Of a DNA stretch of 64,000 nt, positions 39,001 through 54,000 are shown one piece after another. The notes under the pieces were generated by a model. The model saw nothing but the letters and a program-made list of their open reading frames with translations. It was not told where the DNA came from and made no database searches. A program made the translations under genes and the position numbers. Source of the stretch: Aphelocoma coerulescens (Eukaryota > Chordata > Aves > Passeriformes > Corvidae); contig NC_091023.1 in the NCBI RefSeq assembly GCF_041296385.1, positions 26,351,924 through 26,415,923 of the forward strand. Reading direction: 5' to 3'. Positions within the stretch are counted from its first letter, which is position 1. The number at the start of each line of letters is the position of its first letter.

Positions 39001-42000
39001 GAGGAATTAACGAACCCAGCCACATTCACCTATGAGGGCAACGCAGGAGCGTCATGCCCAAAGGCACCCCCAGATCAGCAACAGCCCCCAGCGCTGTTGT
39101 GCCCACCCCAGGGCACTGCCACATTCCCTCTAGACACTGCCAAGTTCCCCCCTCAAAGGGCACTGCTGTGTGCCCCTGCCAGGGACCACCACATCCCACC
39201 CCAAGGCACCCTCATATCCCACACCTTTCCTCTTCGCTTCTGTTGGCTGAAAAGGAAATACCTCTGGTCACTTTGAGGTTTTTTTTAAAGCTCATACTGT
39301 CTGGTTTGAATATCAAAGAATAAACATTAAAAGATAAAGATTAGGCTAACAGAAAACTAGCCTTGCATCTTTCCTTAAATGTGCAAGACAACAAACACAG
39401 CTCTTCTCCTTTTACTCTCTACCATGTCATAATTATCACCTAAGTAGAATTGTTAGCCTTGGCCTTTTTTTCTGCATGTGTCACCACCATAAAATCCATG
39501 AAGCCTAATGGGTACAGTGCCCTGGAATTCAGTAATTGACAGAATTCAGCATGTGCAAAGTAAAACAATTTAAATTAATACTTGTTATCATGATAAAGTG
39601 CCATGAAAAAGTAAAAGAGAAGATGAAGAGAGATGCTCTTTCCCTGGCATACCCAGCCCTACTGTAGCCTGGGGGGTCACGAGTGGTTTAATTCTACATA
39701 TGAGAAACTATTTTTCATGCTGTGACATTTATGTGTCAGTTTTCACACCCAATCTCTGCCACGCACTATTCATTTCCTACTACTCTGACCCTGTTTGCTT
39801 CCAAATCAAGTTTCCCTCACCACTTGTTGCAGTGCTGTGTAATTAACTGTACCTGGGCACAAGCACCACCCGAGCTGGCAGCGGCTCTGGCAGGACCCGC
39901 CCATGGTGCTGTGGGACCTGAGGACCTGGCACTCGGATGTCCACTGCTCTGTGACACAGCAGCATTGCCTGGCAGCCAGCAGCCCCTCTCGGGGCACTGA
40001 CACCTCCCAGGCCTCACTGGCACCATCCCACCCTCCCACACCAAGGGAAGTGCCTCAAGCTGGTCTAAACGCTCAGGATGTCTGAATGAGAAAGGCAAGG
40101 CCCTGAGTCAGCTCTGCATGGCCACCCTAATACACCAAAATAACTTGTTTATTCCTCCTGAGGTATTATTTTTACACCAGCAGTACTGGGTTGCCGTGGC
40201 TGTTTGCTGCCACTGGTCCCAGTGAAGGCACGTGGTGGGGCCAGGTGCATGAGCCTTGCAGGGTGCTGGATCGGGGATGTCCCTACCCCACCTGACCACC
40301 CTGCCTCAGTGCAGAGGGCTCAGTGTGGGGCTGGGACAGGTCCTTGGACTCAGGGGATCCATGAGAGACACCTTCAGCCGCTGCCCACCCTGCCAGCCAA
40401 GCCCAGCACCCAGGGAGAGTCATCCTCCACCTCCCCACAGCATCAGCCAACGCTTCCAGGCTTCCCTTGGAGCTCCAGAGGGAAAACCCTCTCCTGAGCA
40501 GCTCCTTCGATTTCCCATCATCTGAAGGAAAGCCCTGATAAATCAAAGTGTGCCTGTGGTTTCCAACGAGGCAGAAACAACTCCTCTACACATGAACAGC
40601 ACCCATCAGCTTGGGATAGCTCAGGACAACGTTGCAATGCCATCCTGGCTGCACCCATGCCAGGTGGGTTCACATCATGAACCAAAGTGCAGCTCTCCCT
40701 CCACAGACCAAACACGGTCCACAGTGCATTCCTGCAGTATCCAGTTAACACTCTCCTGTGTTCACAGCTCTTTATAAATCCCGGCTTTAATGGACACAAG
40801 TCCAAGGGAGTGAATGTGAACATCCCTGAGGGCCGCAAATAACAAAGTGAGAGGTATGTGGGAATAGGACGGAGCGGGACAGCGGCAGAGGAAGCTGCTG
40901 GCAAGTAAATATTGCCCAACGCGACAGGAGGATTGGGGAAAAACTGACCGAGTGGAATAACAGGAAGCTTAGTCACTTCTGGACAAAAACAAGCATGCGA
41001 GTGGGGCGGAGGGGAGGGGAGGGGCCGGAACACCGGCAGGGAGGGGAGGGCCGGGAGGGGAGCGGCTCCACCGGCAGGGCAGGCACGGCACATGCCACGG
41101 GCACTGCACTGGCCAGAGGAGACTGTCCTGGGTGCTCCGCGCACCAAACCCTGCACAAACCCAGCAGGATCCTGCACAGGCTCCCCCAGTCGAACTGTGA
41201 CCCCGTTAACCCACATACCAGCTCCTCCTCTGCCTGCCTCAGCACGGAGAACGCCCCAACTGCTCAGCTTGGGATGGACAAGGAAACACCAGCAACAGCT
41301 CCCTGGAGAACACTAAGCTGGTGATGGAATTATCATGGTTCTGGTGGCTCTCAGGCCAGTTGGTATTCAGATCATAGAGTCACTTTGCAGAAGCCTCAGG
41401 AGTGGGGAGGAAAGCTGAAAGGAAGATCAGATTTCCCTGATGGCAATGAAAGTACCCATTACTGTTGAAATACGGTCTGCCCTGATCACTGATGAGGGGG
41501 TAACAGCACTGGGTATTAGTAAAGGGACTAGAAAAACACAATCCCAAGATTTTACAACATTATCCAGAGAGTCAAGAGAAAAGGCAAATTTGAAGTAATT
41601 AGAAGCTAGATAAAGAAAGCCACCAAACCATGGCCAACTGATGACAAGCTTGAGTAATAGTTTTTTACTGCTTAGGCAAATGAGGGAAGAAAAGGATATA
41701 AATAACAAAGGGTACAGCAGCAGAGAAATAAAGAACTTAAAACTAAGTTTATAGTTCAAAAATCCTTACAGTGAGGATCAATCTACGTAATTCAGACTTC
41801 AGGGGCAAAAAAAAAGATACCAAAAAATATTGACATATTTTGTATTAGAAGGCAAAAGGAGAGTTAAAAGTCTTTAACAAAGAACAAATTGAAGCAAGCA
41901 AGGGTATGAAAGGGAAAGTGTCGTGAGTAAACAAAGGCTGACACACCAGGATTGTTCTACCTTGCAAGGGTGCACTGAGGCACAGTAAAAGCTTCCTAAC

Positions 42001-45000
42001 CAAATAAGCGCCCTTGCAGTCCGTGCGGGAAGCCAGGCGGGAGCGGCACGGGCACCTCACATGCAGCACCACCGCTCCCACTGTGCCTCGGGACACACTT
42101 GCCACGTTTCTTAAAAAACCCGAGCTAAACCAAACGCAGCCCTGAAGCACTTAACAGCTCGGTGGAAAACCAAGAACGAGGGGAGGACCTGCCAGCCGGG
42201 GCAGGGCAGCTCCCGCGGCCGGGGGAAGCGAGCGCAGCACAGGCACAGAGGGACGGCGGCGCCGCGAGCGAGCGCGCAGAGCGCGGACACGCCACCGCCC
42301 GCGCCGGGGCTCAGCGGGGAGCAGCGCAGTGCCCACCCCCAGGCCCCTGGGGCAGTGTCCGGCTCCACCGCCGACACGCCCACGACGTGACCCAATAATC
42401 ATTAACATCGGACACAGAAGCATTAACCAAAACTGGAAGTTTCAGCCCATACTGCTGAATTCCTTGCTCAGCTCTGTGCTGCACTGCTGAGCGGGGGGGG
42501 GGAAGGCAGGACAGAGGGCTCAACAGGCCCTGTATCAGCCACAGCTTTTTTTCTCATACAGCTCAGGAATAATTTCCTGCACTAAGTGCTTTCCAGGCCT
42601 CCTAACACTGATACTGCAGATCAATATTTCACAAAGACAAAGCTGCCTGATGGATGTGTGCACTCATTTAAGTGTCTCTAACAGGCAGCGCTGCTGTAAT
42701 CACACACTCTGCACCCCTGCTACCTTCTACCCCAGAGGTTTGGTCTTGCTCACTTTCCACATGAAACAAAATGACAGCAAAATGACAGAACAAAAGACCC
42801 ACTGTAAGGCAGTGTGCAAATAAAGACAGTATCTATCTGCTCTGTCCACACCAGCGCAGCGCAAATATAATTACAGCTACCAGGAAACTTTGCTTGTTCT
42901 CAGGAGCTCTCCAGCCTCTCTCTGTTAAAGCTTCTGCATAGGCTTTACTTTTAAAAATGCAACTCTTTGTTAGAACAAATACACAGCAGAGACCTGCACT
43001 GTAGGAATATGGGCCAGGTGAGAGCCTCTGTGTGCTCAGAAATGCGGCTGCAGGGTGAATATTTGATGCAAAGGTCTTGAAAAGCTCAACTCTGTCAGTC
43101 ACACATTGAGGGGAAAAACGCTCAGAAAAGCTTATGAAATATGTGACAATGACACCAGAGGAGCAGAAAGAACACGTAAACAGCAGAAGCTGTTTTTCAG
43201 TGTCTGTAAGGCCTCGCAGAGCACGTGGGCATGCAGGAACACAGAGGTGCAGATCCATCTGCCCTTGTGCCGCTGCCTCAGCTGTGAACAGCGCAGGTCA
43301 GTGCACACGGACTAGTGGGAAACACAGGTGGCAGGATTTATTTTTCTAAAGTTAAATAATCACCAAACATGCCAAAACACTGCTCTGCGGTCAGAATTCC
43401 CTTTGATTGTTTATTTTCACATGGGCACCGACAACTGCAATGTCCTGTTCCAAAGCAGAGCTGTGCAGACGGCGGCAGCGCTCCGCTCCTCCAGAGGGAA
43501 GCTCGGCGCCCAGGCCCATCCTGGCAGCTGCCACAGGGGCCAGGCAGGAGGTTCCCCAGGAGGGAGATGCAAAACCCCAACCCAATGGTAAAAAGGAAAG
43601 AGGAGTAGTATTTGTTTTACAGATGCAGACCTTCAGCAGGAAGCAGCATTTTCAGGAAGAATTTCTTTACAGAAAGGGCAGTCGGGCATTGGCAGGGCTG
43701 CCCAGGGAGGTGATGGAGCCCTCATCCCTGGAGGTGTCCAAGGAATGACTGGGTGTGGCACTCAGTGCTCTGGGCTGGTGACAAGGTAGGGATCGGGCAC
43801 AGGTTGGACTCAATGATCTTGGGACACACTTGGAGGTGTTTTCCAACCTAAATGATTCTGTGATTTCTGCTATTGGCAGTTTTTTGTCGTTGTAGGACAT
43901 TTTGGCAGTGCCACTACCCTTGGCGCATGCTGAGCTGAAGGAAATGCCACCTCTGCAGATGCTATCTGTGTGTGTGTGAGCTCAAACACACGCCCATGAC
44001 CTGAAGACTCAAATGCTCTCACTTCAAGCGTTCAGCCACATAGCTGGTGGGAAATGAAAAACTTTCCATGTGTGGGAGCCAACCGAGCTGATGAAACAAA
44101 CAGGAACATTCAGAGGGAGGACTGGCGTATCATGATCTCACTGCAGAAGCACTTTTTCCCCAAGTTCAGCATGTGTGAGGCAGAATCAAAGCTCCAGAGA
44201 TGAGAGCATCAGCCTTGGGGCTGGGTTGCAGGGCTGCCTTACAGGTGCTCACTCTTCAAAAACCTAAATTCTCTTTTAATATATTTCACTTAGATCTACG
44301 AGAGGAAACAACTTATTTCTGAGTATTAAAAGGAAATAAATACTGAATCCCTCTCTTTCCCCTGACCATTTTTTATACAGGAGACCTGACCCACTCTAAA
44401 AGTAGTAAAACATGAAAGTAGTGAAATAGCAAATGCGAACTTTTCTACCCCACAACCTCCCTACAAAGAAACAAGTTCAAGGTGAGAGCTTTGCTCACCA
44501 TTACGCCCAGGACCTCAGAATCCCAGCATTCCAGGGGACCTGGGGATGTGCTGTTCCCAACAGCCAATCCCACTCTTCCGTGGCACCACTGCCTCTGGGA
44601 GTCCCTGCCTTCTGCCGCTCCCAGGGCTCTGACAGCTTTTACACAACATTAAGGAGCAGAAGCTGAACCAAGTAATTTGTCAGGTGATCAAAACAGAACT
44701 TGAGCAGTCACTCAGTAACACTTAATTATTTGTCATTTAAACAGAACAGAGAGGAAAGAATGGAACAACTACAGATGGTGCTGGACAACTGACCCATGGC
44801 TGTACTCCAGACAACAACAAAATCCAGCAATGCTTTCCAGATTTTAAATATTAAATATGAGCATATTTTTAGCAACTACTATTTTAAATTTGTTTAAGCA
44901 TAAAGTAGTTTCTTAATTCACAAAAGGTCTTTGCAGCTTCTGAAGGCTCCTCGTTGCATACAAACCCAAAGTCAACACACAAAACACACAGCCTGAAAAA

Positions 45001-48000
45001 AACTTGGAGGAGTCACTCGGCACCAGCGGCTGCAATTACTGGAATAATCCACAGCATGCCAAGGATTCGAGAGGCATGGGATGAAATTGCTGGTGTCTAA
45101 AGGCCACTTTAAATCCCTGCTGCAGGCAGGGTCACAGGGTGTACCATGATGATAACAACTCTCAGTGGTCCCAAACCAAGCTCTCATGCTGAGGGGAATT
45201 CCCACAGAGGTCCCCATGAGCAGTGACACCTCATGAAGCAGCCTGGAGCCCCAGAGCTGTGCCCCTCTGCCAGGCCTGAGCCGTGACAGCTCCAGCGGCA
45301 CTGCCAGCCCCTCCAGGATGTGCCTCCAGGTGTTGGGAAGGTGGCACTGTCACACCCCTCAAAGACTGCTGGCGGCCCCCTCCAGTGTAAGCCAGTATAT
45401 ACAGGGAATAGAATTAGGAGAACATTGCTTTCCAAAAAATATTACAACCAAACCATAAAGTACTGCAAAAATGTGTGCAGCAGTAACACCTGTCATGCAT
45501 CCAAACCAAGGGAACCCCCCAGCCAACCACAGCTAGATCAGAACATTTGCAGAGAGACAGAAAAGTCAGACAGGGAAGGGATGTTCCACCTCCAGAGCCC
45601 TGTTGGAATCAGCAGGGGATAAAGTGCAAGACCTAGAAAGTCATTCTGACATCATTTATGTAATTTACATCATATAGTTTAATTTTTAAAAACTGTCATC
45701 TGAAATAAAATAGATTAATACCAAGCTCAGCTATTTTTCAAACCACTTCTCTTATTAACTGCAGTTAATAAGAGAAAAGAACATGAAGAGAAATCAAAAT
45801 GAAATCACTTGGTGTGTCCCTCACATCCTTGGAGAGAACAAAACTCTCCCGAAAAGCCCGGCTCCTGTTCAGCAAAACAGGGGCACTTCCCCTGCCCCAT
45901 GTGCTCATGGGGGGCTCTCTTGGTCTCTGTGCTGGTCAAACAATGCCAAAGAGAGCAAGTGCACAAAAAACTTGAAAACCAGCCCGACTTAAAAAACTGT
46001 ATGTGATATAGACAGAAAGCCAGGAGCAAGCAACACACTGTGATTAGTAAATCACCTACCAGCTGGAACACCTCTGGCTACCTAAACTATGCCAATACAC
46101 AGAATCACAGAACCATTTAGGCTGGAAAACACCTCCAAGAACCATTGAGTCCAAGCTGTGCCCAGTGCCCACCTTGTCCACAGCCCAGAGCACTGAGTGC
46201 CACGTCCAGTCCTTCCTTGGACACCTCCAGGGATGGGAACTCCACACCTCCCTGGGCAGCCCCTGCCAAGGCCTGAGCACCCTTTCCATGGGGAAATTCC
46301 TGCTGCTGTCCACCCCGAGCCTCCCCTGGCCCAGCCTGAGGCCGTTCCCTCTCTCCTGTCCCTGTTCCCTGGGAGCAGAGCCCGACCCCCCCAGCTGCCC
46401 CCTCCTGTCAGGGACTTGTGCAGAGCCACAAGGTCCCCCCTGAGCCTCCTTTGCTCCAGCCTGAGCCCCTTTCCAGCTCCCTCAGCCGCTCCTGGGGCTC
46501 CAGACCCCTCCCAGCTCCATTCCCTGGTCTGGACACGCTCCAGCCCCTCAAGGTCCTCTGTGCAGTGAGGGGCCCAGAACTGGACACAGCACTTGAGGAG
46601 GGGCCTCCCCAGTGCAAACTGGTGAGTTTCCCCAGTACACAGCAGGGTACAGCAGATAACCAGCACTGACACGTGCACACCCACACACACACGTGTGCAG
46701 GCTCCCCAGCACCACAGGCCTGTCTGCTCACAGCTAAGGAACACCACCACCATGCGTGTGTGCCAAACGCTATCACTGCAACCCAAACCCATCGCGGGAA
46801 CCTCGCAGCAATTCTGGTATCAGATCTACTGAAAATCCAAGATCCTTTCAAGCAGTTTGAAATAGCATTTGCCTGGATCTGGAGCCACCTCAGCTCAGCG
46901 CCAGGGCACGAGGCTGGGCTCCATCCAGGCTCGCTCCGGGCGGCAGTGAAGGCACCGCAGCCGCCCTAGGAGGCGAACACCCCACATCTGCCACGGGGAT
47001 GGGGCTCCTGCATCCCACACTGCTGGGGCAGCACAGAGCAGCCCGCACAAACACCTCAAATGAGCTCTGAAAGTTTACAACTCCTGTCCCTCGCCTGGCT
47101 TGAGGGAACCCTGCCTGTGTCATTTATCTGTGATGCTCATATACATACAGACATATATTATATATAATATACAATGAGCACACATATACACACAGTCTAC
47201 AGTGTGTGCACAGCCCAGAGCAAAACAGTTGACAAGTATAACAAGTAACTTCAACCTTCCACTGTTGCTACTTTTTCAGTGTCTAACCACGTAGGTATCT
47301 AAAATCACCGGAAACATCTAAACCATAAATATGTGACAAATGCTGTGTAGAAATATTTTACATTGTCACAGACATTAACAGTGTCTTCAGCCACTGGACT
47401 AAACATGAACAGGAGACCTCACTTCCCTTCTGATTTTCAGTGCTGGACTTAATGAAGCCAAATGCAAAAGAATTCCATCAAGGAAAAACTAGGTGTGCTT
47501 TCCTCCACAGTAAAAAAAAAAAAAAAATCCATTAACAAGTGTTAGTTTTCTCTTCAGATATATTTAATCTCACCAGTAAACATGCTTGGATCTAGGTGCA
47601 CAAGATCTGTTGCAAAAAGCTGGCAGAACCTGGGAACAAACACATTTTGTCAAGCAGTCCTGGAGCCTGTCTGCACACTACATCCTCCGGTATCTCCTGA
47701 TCTCCTGTGTGTTGTGCTTTTCTCTTGCTTCCCCTTCCCCTCCCATCTGCTCACAGTTCAAACAGAGCCCTCTCTCCTGTGTTATCTGCCAGGTGGTGGA
47801 ACAGCATCTGACCTCTTCAGCCTCATGCCTTTTTGTCTCTCTTCTGTCCCTCCCTTTAATTTCTTTCTCTCTTCTGCCTTGTCTTCTCTTCTAGTTAAGA
47901 GACTTAATCACCTTCTTACCCCTTTTATTTCAGTGTGCTGAGGAACACCAGTGGTCATCATCTCCTCTTCCCCTCTGACTACCTCTTTTCTTATTTCCCA

Positions 48001-51000
48001 GTGATATCTCCATCTCTGTGTGCTCTGAATGTGCCCCTCACCCATGGGTGCCTCTCCTGGGACCTTTGTGCTACCTCTGGGTACCTCCCCCCAGATCTTT
48101 CTTCCACTTGTGGAAAAGTGTCCTTCTTTAACACATCCATCTCCTCCTATTTAACAGGCATTTGGGTTGATCTGCTGCTTATTTAACAATTTCATGCAGA
48201 AAAGTGTCTTCCTCAGCAACATTCACACATTTTATATGCCTTTAGGTTCAGTCTTCCCAAAGAGTTCACTAAGCTTCCCTGCAAACCTGTCTCCCCTCAG
48301 CACCAACACTGCTCCGTGTATTCCAGCCTTTGGCAGGTGAGAGCATGGATATGACCCCTATGTGATCACTGTTCCATCTCCATATTCATGGACTGATCAC
48401 CAGAAGGATTTTCTGAACACAAAATACAATTTTCAAATAAGCTAATACAAGTTACTGGCGGGAGGGCAGGGGGAGCAGAAGTTTAAATACTTCTAAGTAG
48501 TTTTCCCAGCAATGTTTTAAACAACTGTTCAACCCTACCTTTGCTGGTGCCATTAGGAATATGAGGTAGTTTTACTTCCATCACAATGAAATCGGAGTTG
48601 ACTTTACAGTCTGGACATTCCTGCTCCCAAAAGTTTAAAATCATTTCCAAAAAAAAGCCAGTTTTAACCAATGCTACATGGTGCTATTGTCATAAAAATT
48701 GCCCTGTTTCCTCCTGTTCAGTGCAGCCACAGAAAAAAAACCAAACCCTGGTCCTGGTTGCATTGAGCTCACCCTGTGCTGCACGTCTGTTTTGCCAGTT
48801 GCAGCTCCACACACAGTCACTTCTGAGCAACAAATGCCTGGCCTGGCAAGGTGTTCCCTAGACTGACCAACCCCACCACACCTGCCCAGTATCACCCAGA
48901 AATATTTAAATCACAAATTAATTTTTTTTCTATGAAACAATTCCTTGTGCTCCACTGTCAACAAGAGCTTTGCATTCTAAGGTACTTTACTTGGAATTAA
49001 AGCTGCCATATATATCCATCCATCCATCACTTGCATGTCTTGTGCAAGGGAAGCACCCCACTCTGCTCCACAGACATGAGATTCAGCCAGTGTTCAACCA
49101 ACAACAGGAGTAAATAACAACGTAGTAGATATAAAGATCTGACTCTTCTGTTTCTTCTAAGGAGTGTTTAGTGAGTGCTCTTTAACCCTTCAGTTTGCTC
49201 AGTCAGGGGCTTTCCCAGTTCACCTGCATTTTTTATTTGGTCACAGTCACTGCAGACATCCAGGCTATCTCCTGACTCAGCTCACTGCAGGGAAGATTTT
49301 ACCAGGGCACCAGACAAGCAAGGGTATGTCAATGCAGATGATTTTCTCAACACACCCTACAACCAGAAAGCTGAATTCCAGGCACAATTTCCCATCTACA
49401 GATGGTTCTAAACTCTGATTGCACTGTAAAAAATGGGAAGGGACAGTAGAAGCAGCAGCCCGTCCAGCTGCAGCTCACCCTGTCTCTGGTGGCATGATGT
49501 GCTCCAAGCTGCTGCATGCTGACGGCCGAATTCTGCACAAAGAGCCCAACCAAGTAACCACTTTCTTTTCCACTCAGTATTTGCTTCACCAGTGTCAGTT
49601 TATAGTGAGTCCCAAGGACCCAGAAAACCTTTCATTCTGCCTATTCTTCCCAAAAGACCTCAGTTAAATGTGCACACTCTTGTTCCAATACAATAGAACA
49701 AATGAAGAAAAACTGTGCTGTTCCTGACATTGCTGTGGTGGCTACTGCACACCTAAAAACCTGCCAGGCTCCTGGGGAGTGAAAACCTCTCCCTGAGCCA
49801 GACAAGGCTCAAAAGATGCTCTCAAATTAACAAAACACAGCCTCCTCACCCAGTATTGAATACCAGCACTGAACCTGTACAGGTTTTTAGACTGAATCCC
49901 ACCAGGAAAAAGAAATTCCTTTCTTCCATTATCAGTCTGTGCTCCCAGAGTGTGCCCACTGTTACAAACTCACCAGGGGTTTCTGCCTACTTGCTTGCAT
50001 GCTTCCACACATGGTTATTCCTCAGGTTCCCCTTGCATATAACAAAGCCTGGACTAGTCATGTTTGTTAAAACCCACTCTTGTATCTCCTTGCAATCTTA
50101 CACTAATGATGTTTATGAACATCTTATATTTCTGCTTTCAACAGTGAGGATGTTTTAAAAACATCTAGAGAAGGGTTAGGGAAAGGGAAAACAACACTGG
50201 AAAAGCTGGAAGCTGAAGCAGCATTAACACTGCTAGGGGCTCAAATGCCACAGGGCTCTTGATATTCCTGAAGTTCAGCAAGTGGGTACTGCTCTCGGAC
50301 AGCAGCTCCACCCACGGCCAGGAGACCGGAAAAATTTGAGAAGAGCAGAAAACAATGAGTTTTACTCCTGCAAAGTGGTAGTTACCTACTACACCTGCAG
50401 CTACCCCGGCTTTGCTGGCTGCTCCCGGACTGGGGGGTTTTCCAGCATGTCCACAAGCAAATGATACCCCAGGGATACCACAGACCCCTCAGACCTGAGC
50501 CAACTCCTGCCCATGACCTGCCTCAATGACAAACTGCCCTGTTCCACCTCAGATTCAATGGAGTGTTTGCTCCCCCTGGTCCCACAGGTATGTCCCCTCA
50601 ACAGAGGTGGCCTCAGAGCCACCCACCTTCCACATCCTCACAGCTCCTCCTCTATGCCAGCTGCCTCCTGCTCCCTTGGGCACACATGGACACATGCCCT
50701 CCCATGCAGCTGGCACAGCAGGGTGGGCAACGTGCACATACATGAAGGACAACTTCCATACTTTGCAATTCCTCTCTTTCAAATTTAAATCTCAATCTCA
50801 CAACCATTTATGTCGCTATGTAAGCCTGGAATTAACCCATGCAAATGCAGTGAAATCGCACCAACAAAAAGTAACCAGCTTTGCTTCCTCCCAGAACTGC
50901 TCCTCTTTTCAAACAGCACTCTCTCTTTTTGCTAACTCTCTGTGCTATTTTGCCAAGTAAGGAAAGGTCCAGAGAAATCTGGAGCCGAAGAGCGTCTTTC

Positions 51001-54000
51001 CAGGAACTTGACGGGACTTGAAGTGCTCTGAGATGAAGCTGGATCCAAACCTGTTCCCCCAGCCGGCCCCTGTCCCCCTCCAGCACCGCCACTCCTGTCA
51101 GCAAGCTTCGGAAGCGTCAGCATTCTCCCATTGGAGCATCACTACCGTGCCCGCCATCCCGTCTCTGAAAAGACAGAGAACTTTCTGGGATCTCCAGGGC
51201 TGAGAGCTGAGAAGTTTATCCAGTGAGTGGAGTATAACAAAAAGGCAATCTGAGGAAGCAGCTTGCCAGTGCCAGGGTGAAGCCCTCCAGAAGCACTACA
51301 CTGGATTTCTTCTTCTTTAAAAATCCACTTAATCAGATGCATTTTCCTTTATTTCATCAAAACACTGCAGTTGCTTTCAACTACCTCAATGTTGAATGTG
51401 TTCTGCATCAGTTAAATCCCGAGATGTTTCCTAATGAAGAGGATAAGTCATAAGTATTTCAATAAATTCAACCACGAACCTGAAGGTTTTCTTACTTGCA
51501 TAATCCTGTGTTTCAGGACCTGACAATTCAGTGTCGGCTTAAATCTCATTTCAACAGCGGTAATCCTCCTAGTGGCACCGTGAAACAGGGAACAAGACAG
51601 ACCTCTGGATCAGGATAAAAGCAGCTCTTGTTATTTCCTAGAGAGACTGGTTTGAGTGCTGCTGTGCAGCCCTGGGCATAGGAGCAGCCTGGACCCCCAG
51701 TTGCCACGAGGCTGAGGCAGGCAGGGGCCAGCGTGGCACTGCCGGGAGCACAAGCAAACACAAAGCATCAGAGGTGCCCGATACTGACAAAGCCCAAACC
51801 CATGCTAGTTCTCTCTCTGCAGGGTTGTCTGGACCTGAGCATGTTGGAGGGAGGGCTGCGGCCTCACCCTGGCTTTGGCTGCTCACCTGGAGAAGAGGCT
51901 CATTCTCAGGCATCGGACACGGGAGCAGCTCCTGACAGGAAGCGCAGACTCCTAAGCAGCACCCGGGGCAGTAGTTCCTAAATAACATCCAGCTGGGCTA
52001 ATACGGCTCTACAGTCCCAACAAAGAAACACCAGCATTTCTCCAAAGTCAAAAAACAGATGTGATCATTCGGTCTTGAATGTAATTTGTTGCTTCCAATA
52101 AATTTCAGTGAGCCTTGGCAACAAGGCATCTGTATTTGGAAAAACAGACACTTGGGGTCATCCTGGGAAGGAGAGAGGCCTCACAGGCTGCTCCTGATCA
52201 CTCAGTTAAGATTTGGGACAAATGTCTCAATGTTCTTGACATGAGGTTTTCTTATTTTATGCCTCTTTACATCTTCCCTACAAACCAGTAACAGAATTTT
52301 ACTGATTTTGACTATACCCAGCAGAGTTCCTGACTGTTACAGAAGCCCACGCTGGTTTCTATAACGCACAGCCTTTAAAAAATGACAGCGCAAATGCTGC
52401 AGTGCAATGTTTTAATTTCTGCTTAATTTCTTTCTGCCGAGACAGAGCTGAAGCTGTAAAATGAGCTATGAAGGCTGTAGTTAGTTGTAACTCTTCTGTC
52501 CGAGGACCTGATAAGATTTCAAAACACCATCTATCTTCCCACAGAGGAACACACGTGCTTTCAATTGTTTGGTTTGCTAATGGACTGTTTGCCACTCAGC
52601 CTAACAATTGCCCCATTTTCCCGATATATTTGCCGCTTTCCCTTTGCTTCCTCTTCTGGAGCTCAGCCTGCTGGCAGACGCACAGGCTGGAGAGGAGAAA
52701 AATGGCAAATCAGGCCTTAGGAATTTGAACATTGTTTATGTTTTCATTTTTTGCCAAGGGTTACTGCTTTACGAGCTTCCTTGGAATCAGCCATGTGTCC
52801 ATCTGCCTCCCAGCCTGAGCCTCACCTCATCTCTGCACCCAGAGTCCTGTCACTGCCTCGTGCTCCAGGGATGCCAGATACCACACATGTAAAATTACCC
52901 AAGAATCACCTGCTCAAGTGTTCTGGGTTTCTTCTTTCACCTAAATTAAAGAAGAATCAGACCCATGATCTGCCATTCCCAACATGATTAGTGCAATATG
53001 CTTACGGGATTTTCTCTCCTTTGTATTAAATGAAATAAGGTTCTTACTCTACACCCTCAGGTAAGTGTCACACAAAGGGGAACAAGTCGAAAAAATCAGT
53101 ATTTTTTGAAGCAGCGACAAAGTAGAGAGACTTGAACAACTACCAATTACATCTCTGAGGTAGAAGAAATAAGATGCTCACCAATTTCAGCAATAATAAT
53201 AATAATAATAATGCTACATTTATATATTTTATGCCTTCTTGCTAAAAAGTGGCAGTCACTTTTACAGAGTTCAGGAGTTTCATTAAAAAAAAAATAAATA
53301 CTTCTACTCAGAAGATAAAATACTATCATAACAAGTGCTGGTGGGTCTCAGACACAAGGCACCAGAGCTTCAACCTCACACATCATCAGTGAAGTGACTT
53401 ACACTTCTAGTTTCCAGCTTTTCCTTAGAATTTCAAAAAAGCAGAGAAATGTGGAAGTTTAAGACTTTCCAGCTGTTGAAGAAAGAGTAGAAAAAGCTTT
53501 TACACTTCAGTGGGACACCCAGCTTGAACATGAAGGAGCTGCCTTAGCAGGAGCATAACTTAAGAGAGTAAAAATTGTTTTGGAAGCTGCAGCGCCCGTG
53601 GCGCACGTTATCTCCAAAGCCACGGTGTGTGACTCTGCTCACCACGGCCGCTCAAGCCACGTGAAGCTCAGATCAGTTCGAAGCAGCAGGTTTGGGGAAG
53701 CAGCAGGTTTGGGAGCACAGCAGCCCCCACGCCGCAGAAGGGCGGTGCGGAGCCGTGCCGAGCCCCTGCCCTGCCGCCCTGCCCAGCGCACGGCCTCGGC
53801 GCATCTGCATCTGCATTTGACATCCATCTCCCCATTGTTCAGACATCTTTATCTCAGCTTTCAGGAAACACGGATGACTCATCTATCGGAACATCTGACG
53901 AAGCTAACGTAATTTCAAAAACGAGTTCCACTTAGGCTTATTTTCCCAAGGAAAAAAAAAAGAAAAATGTTTCAAAATTATGGTAAAAATCAAATTTCTG

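Noticed and set aside
46082..46792. 236-codon open frame on the minus strand
   Set aside because: It coincides with the 520-bp CR1 fragment, whose non-coding 3' region is often stop-poor; no reverse transcriptase motif is present.
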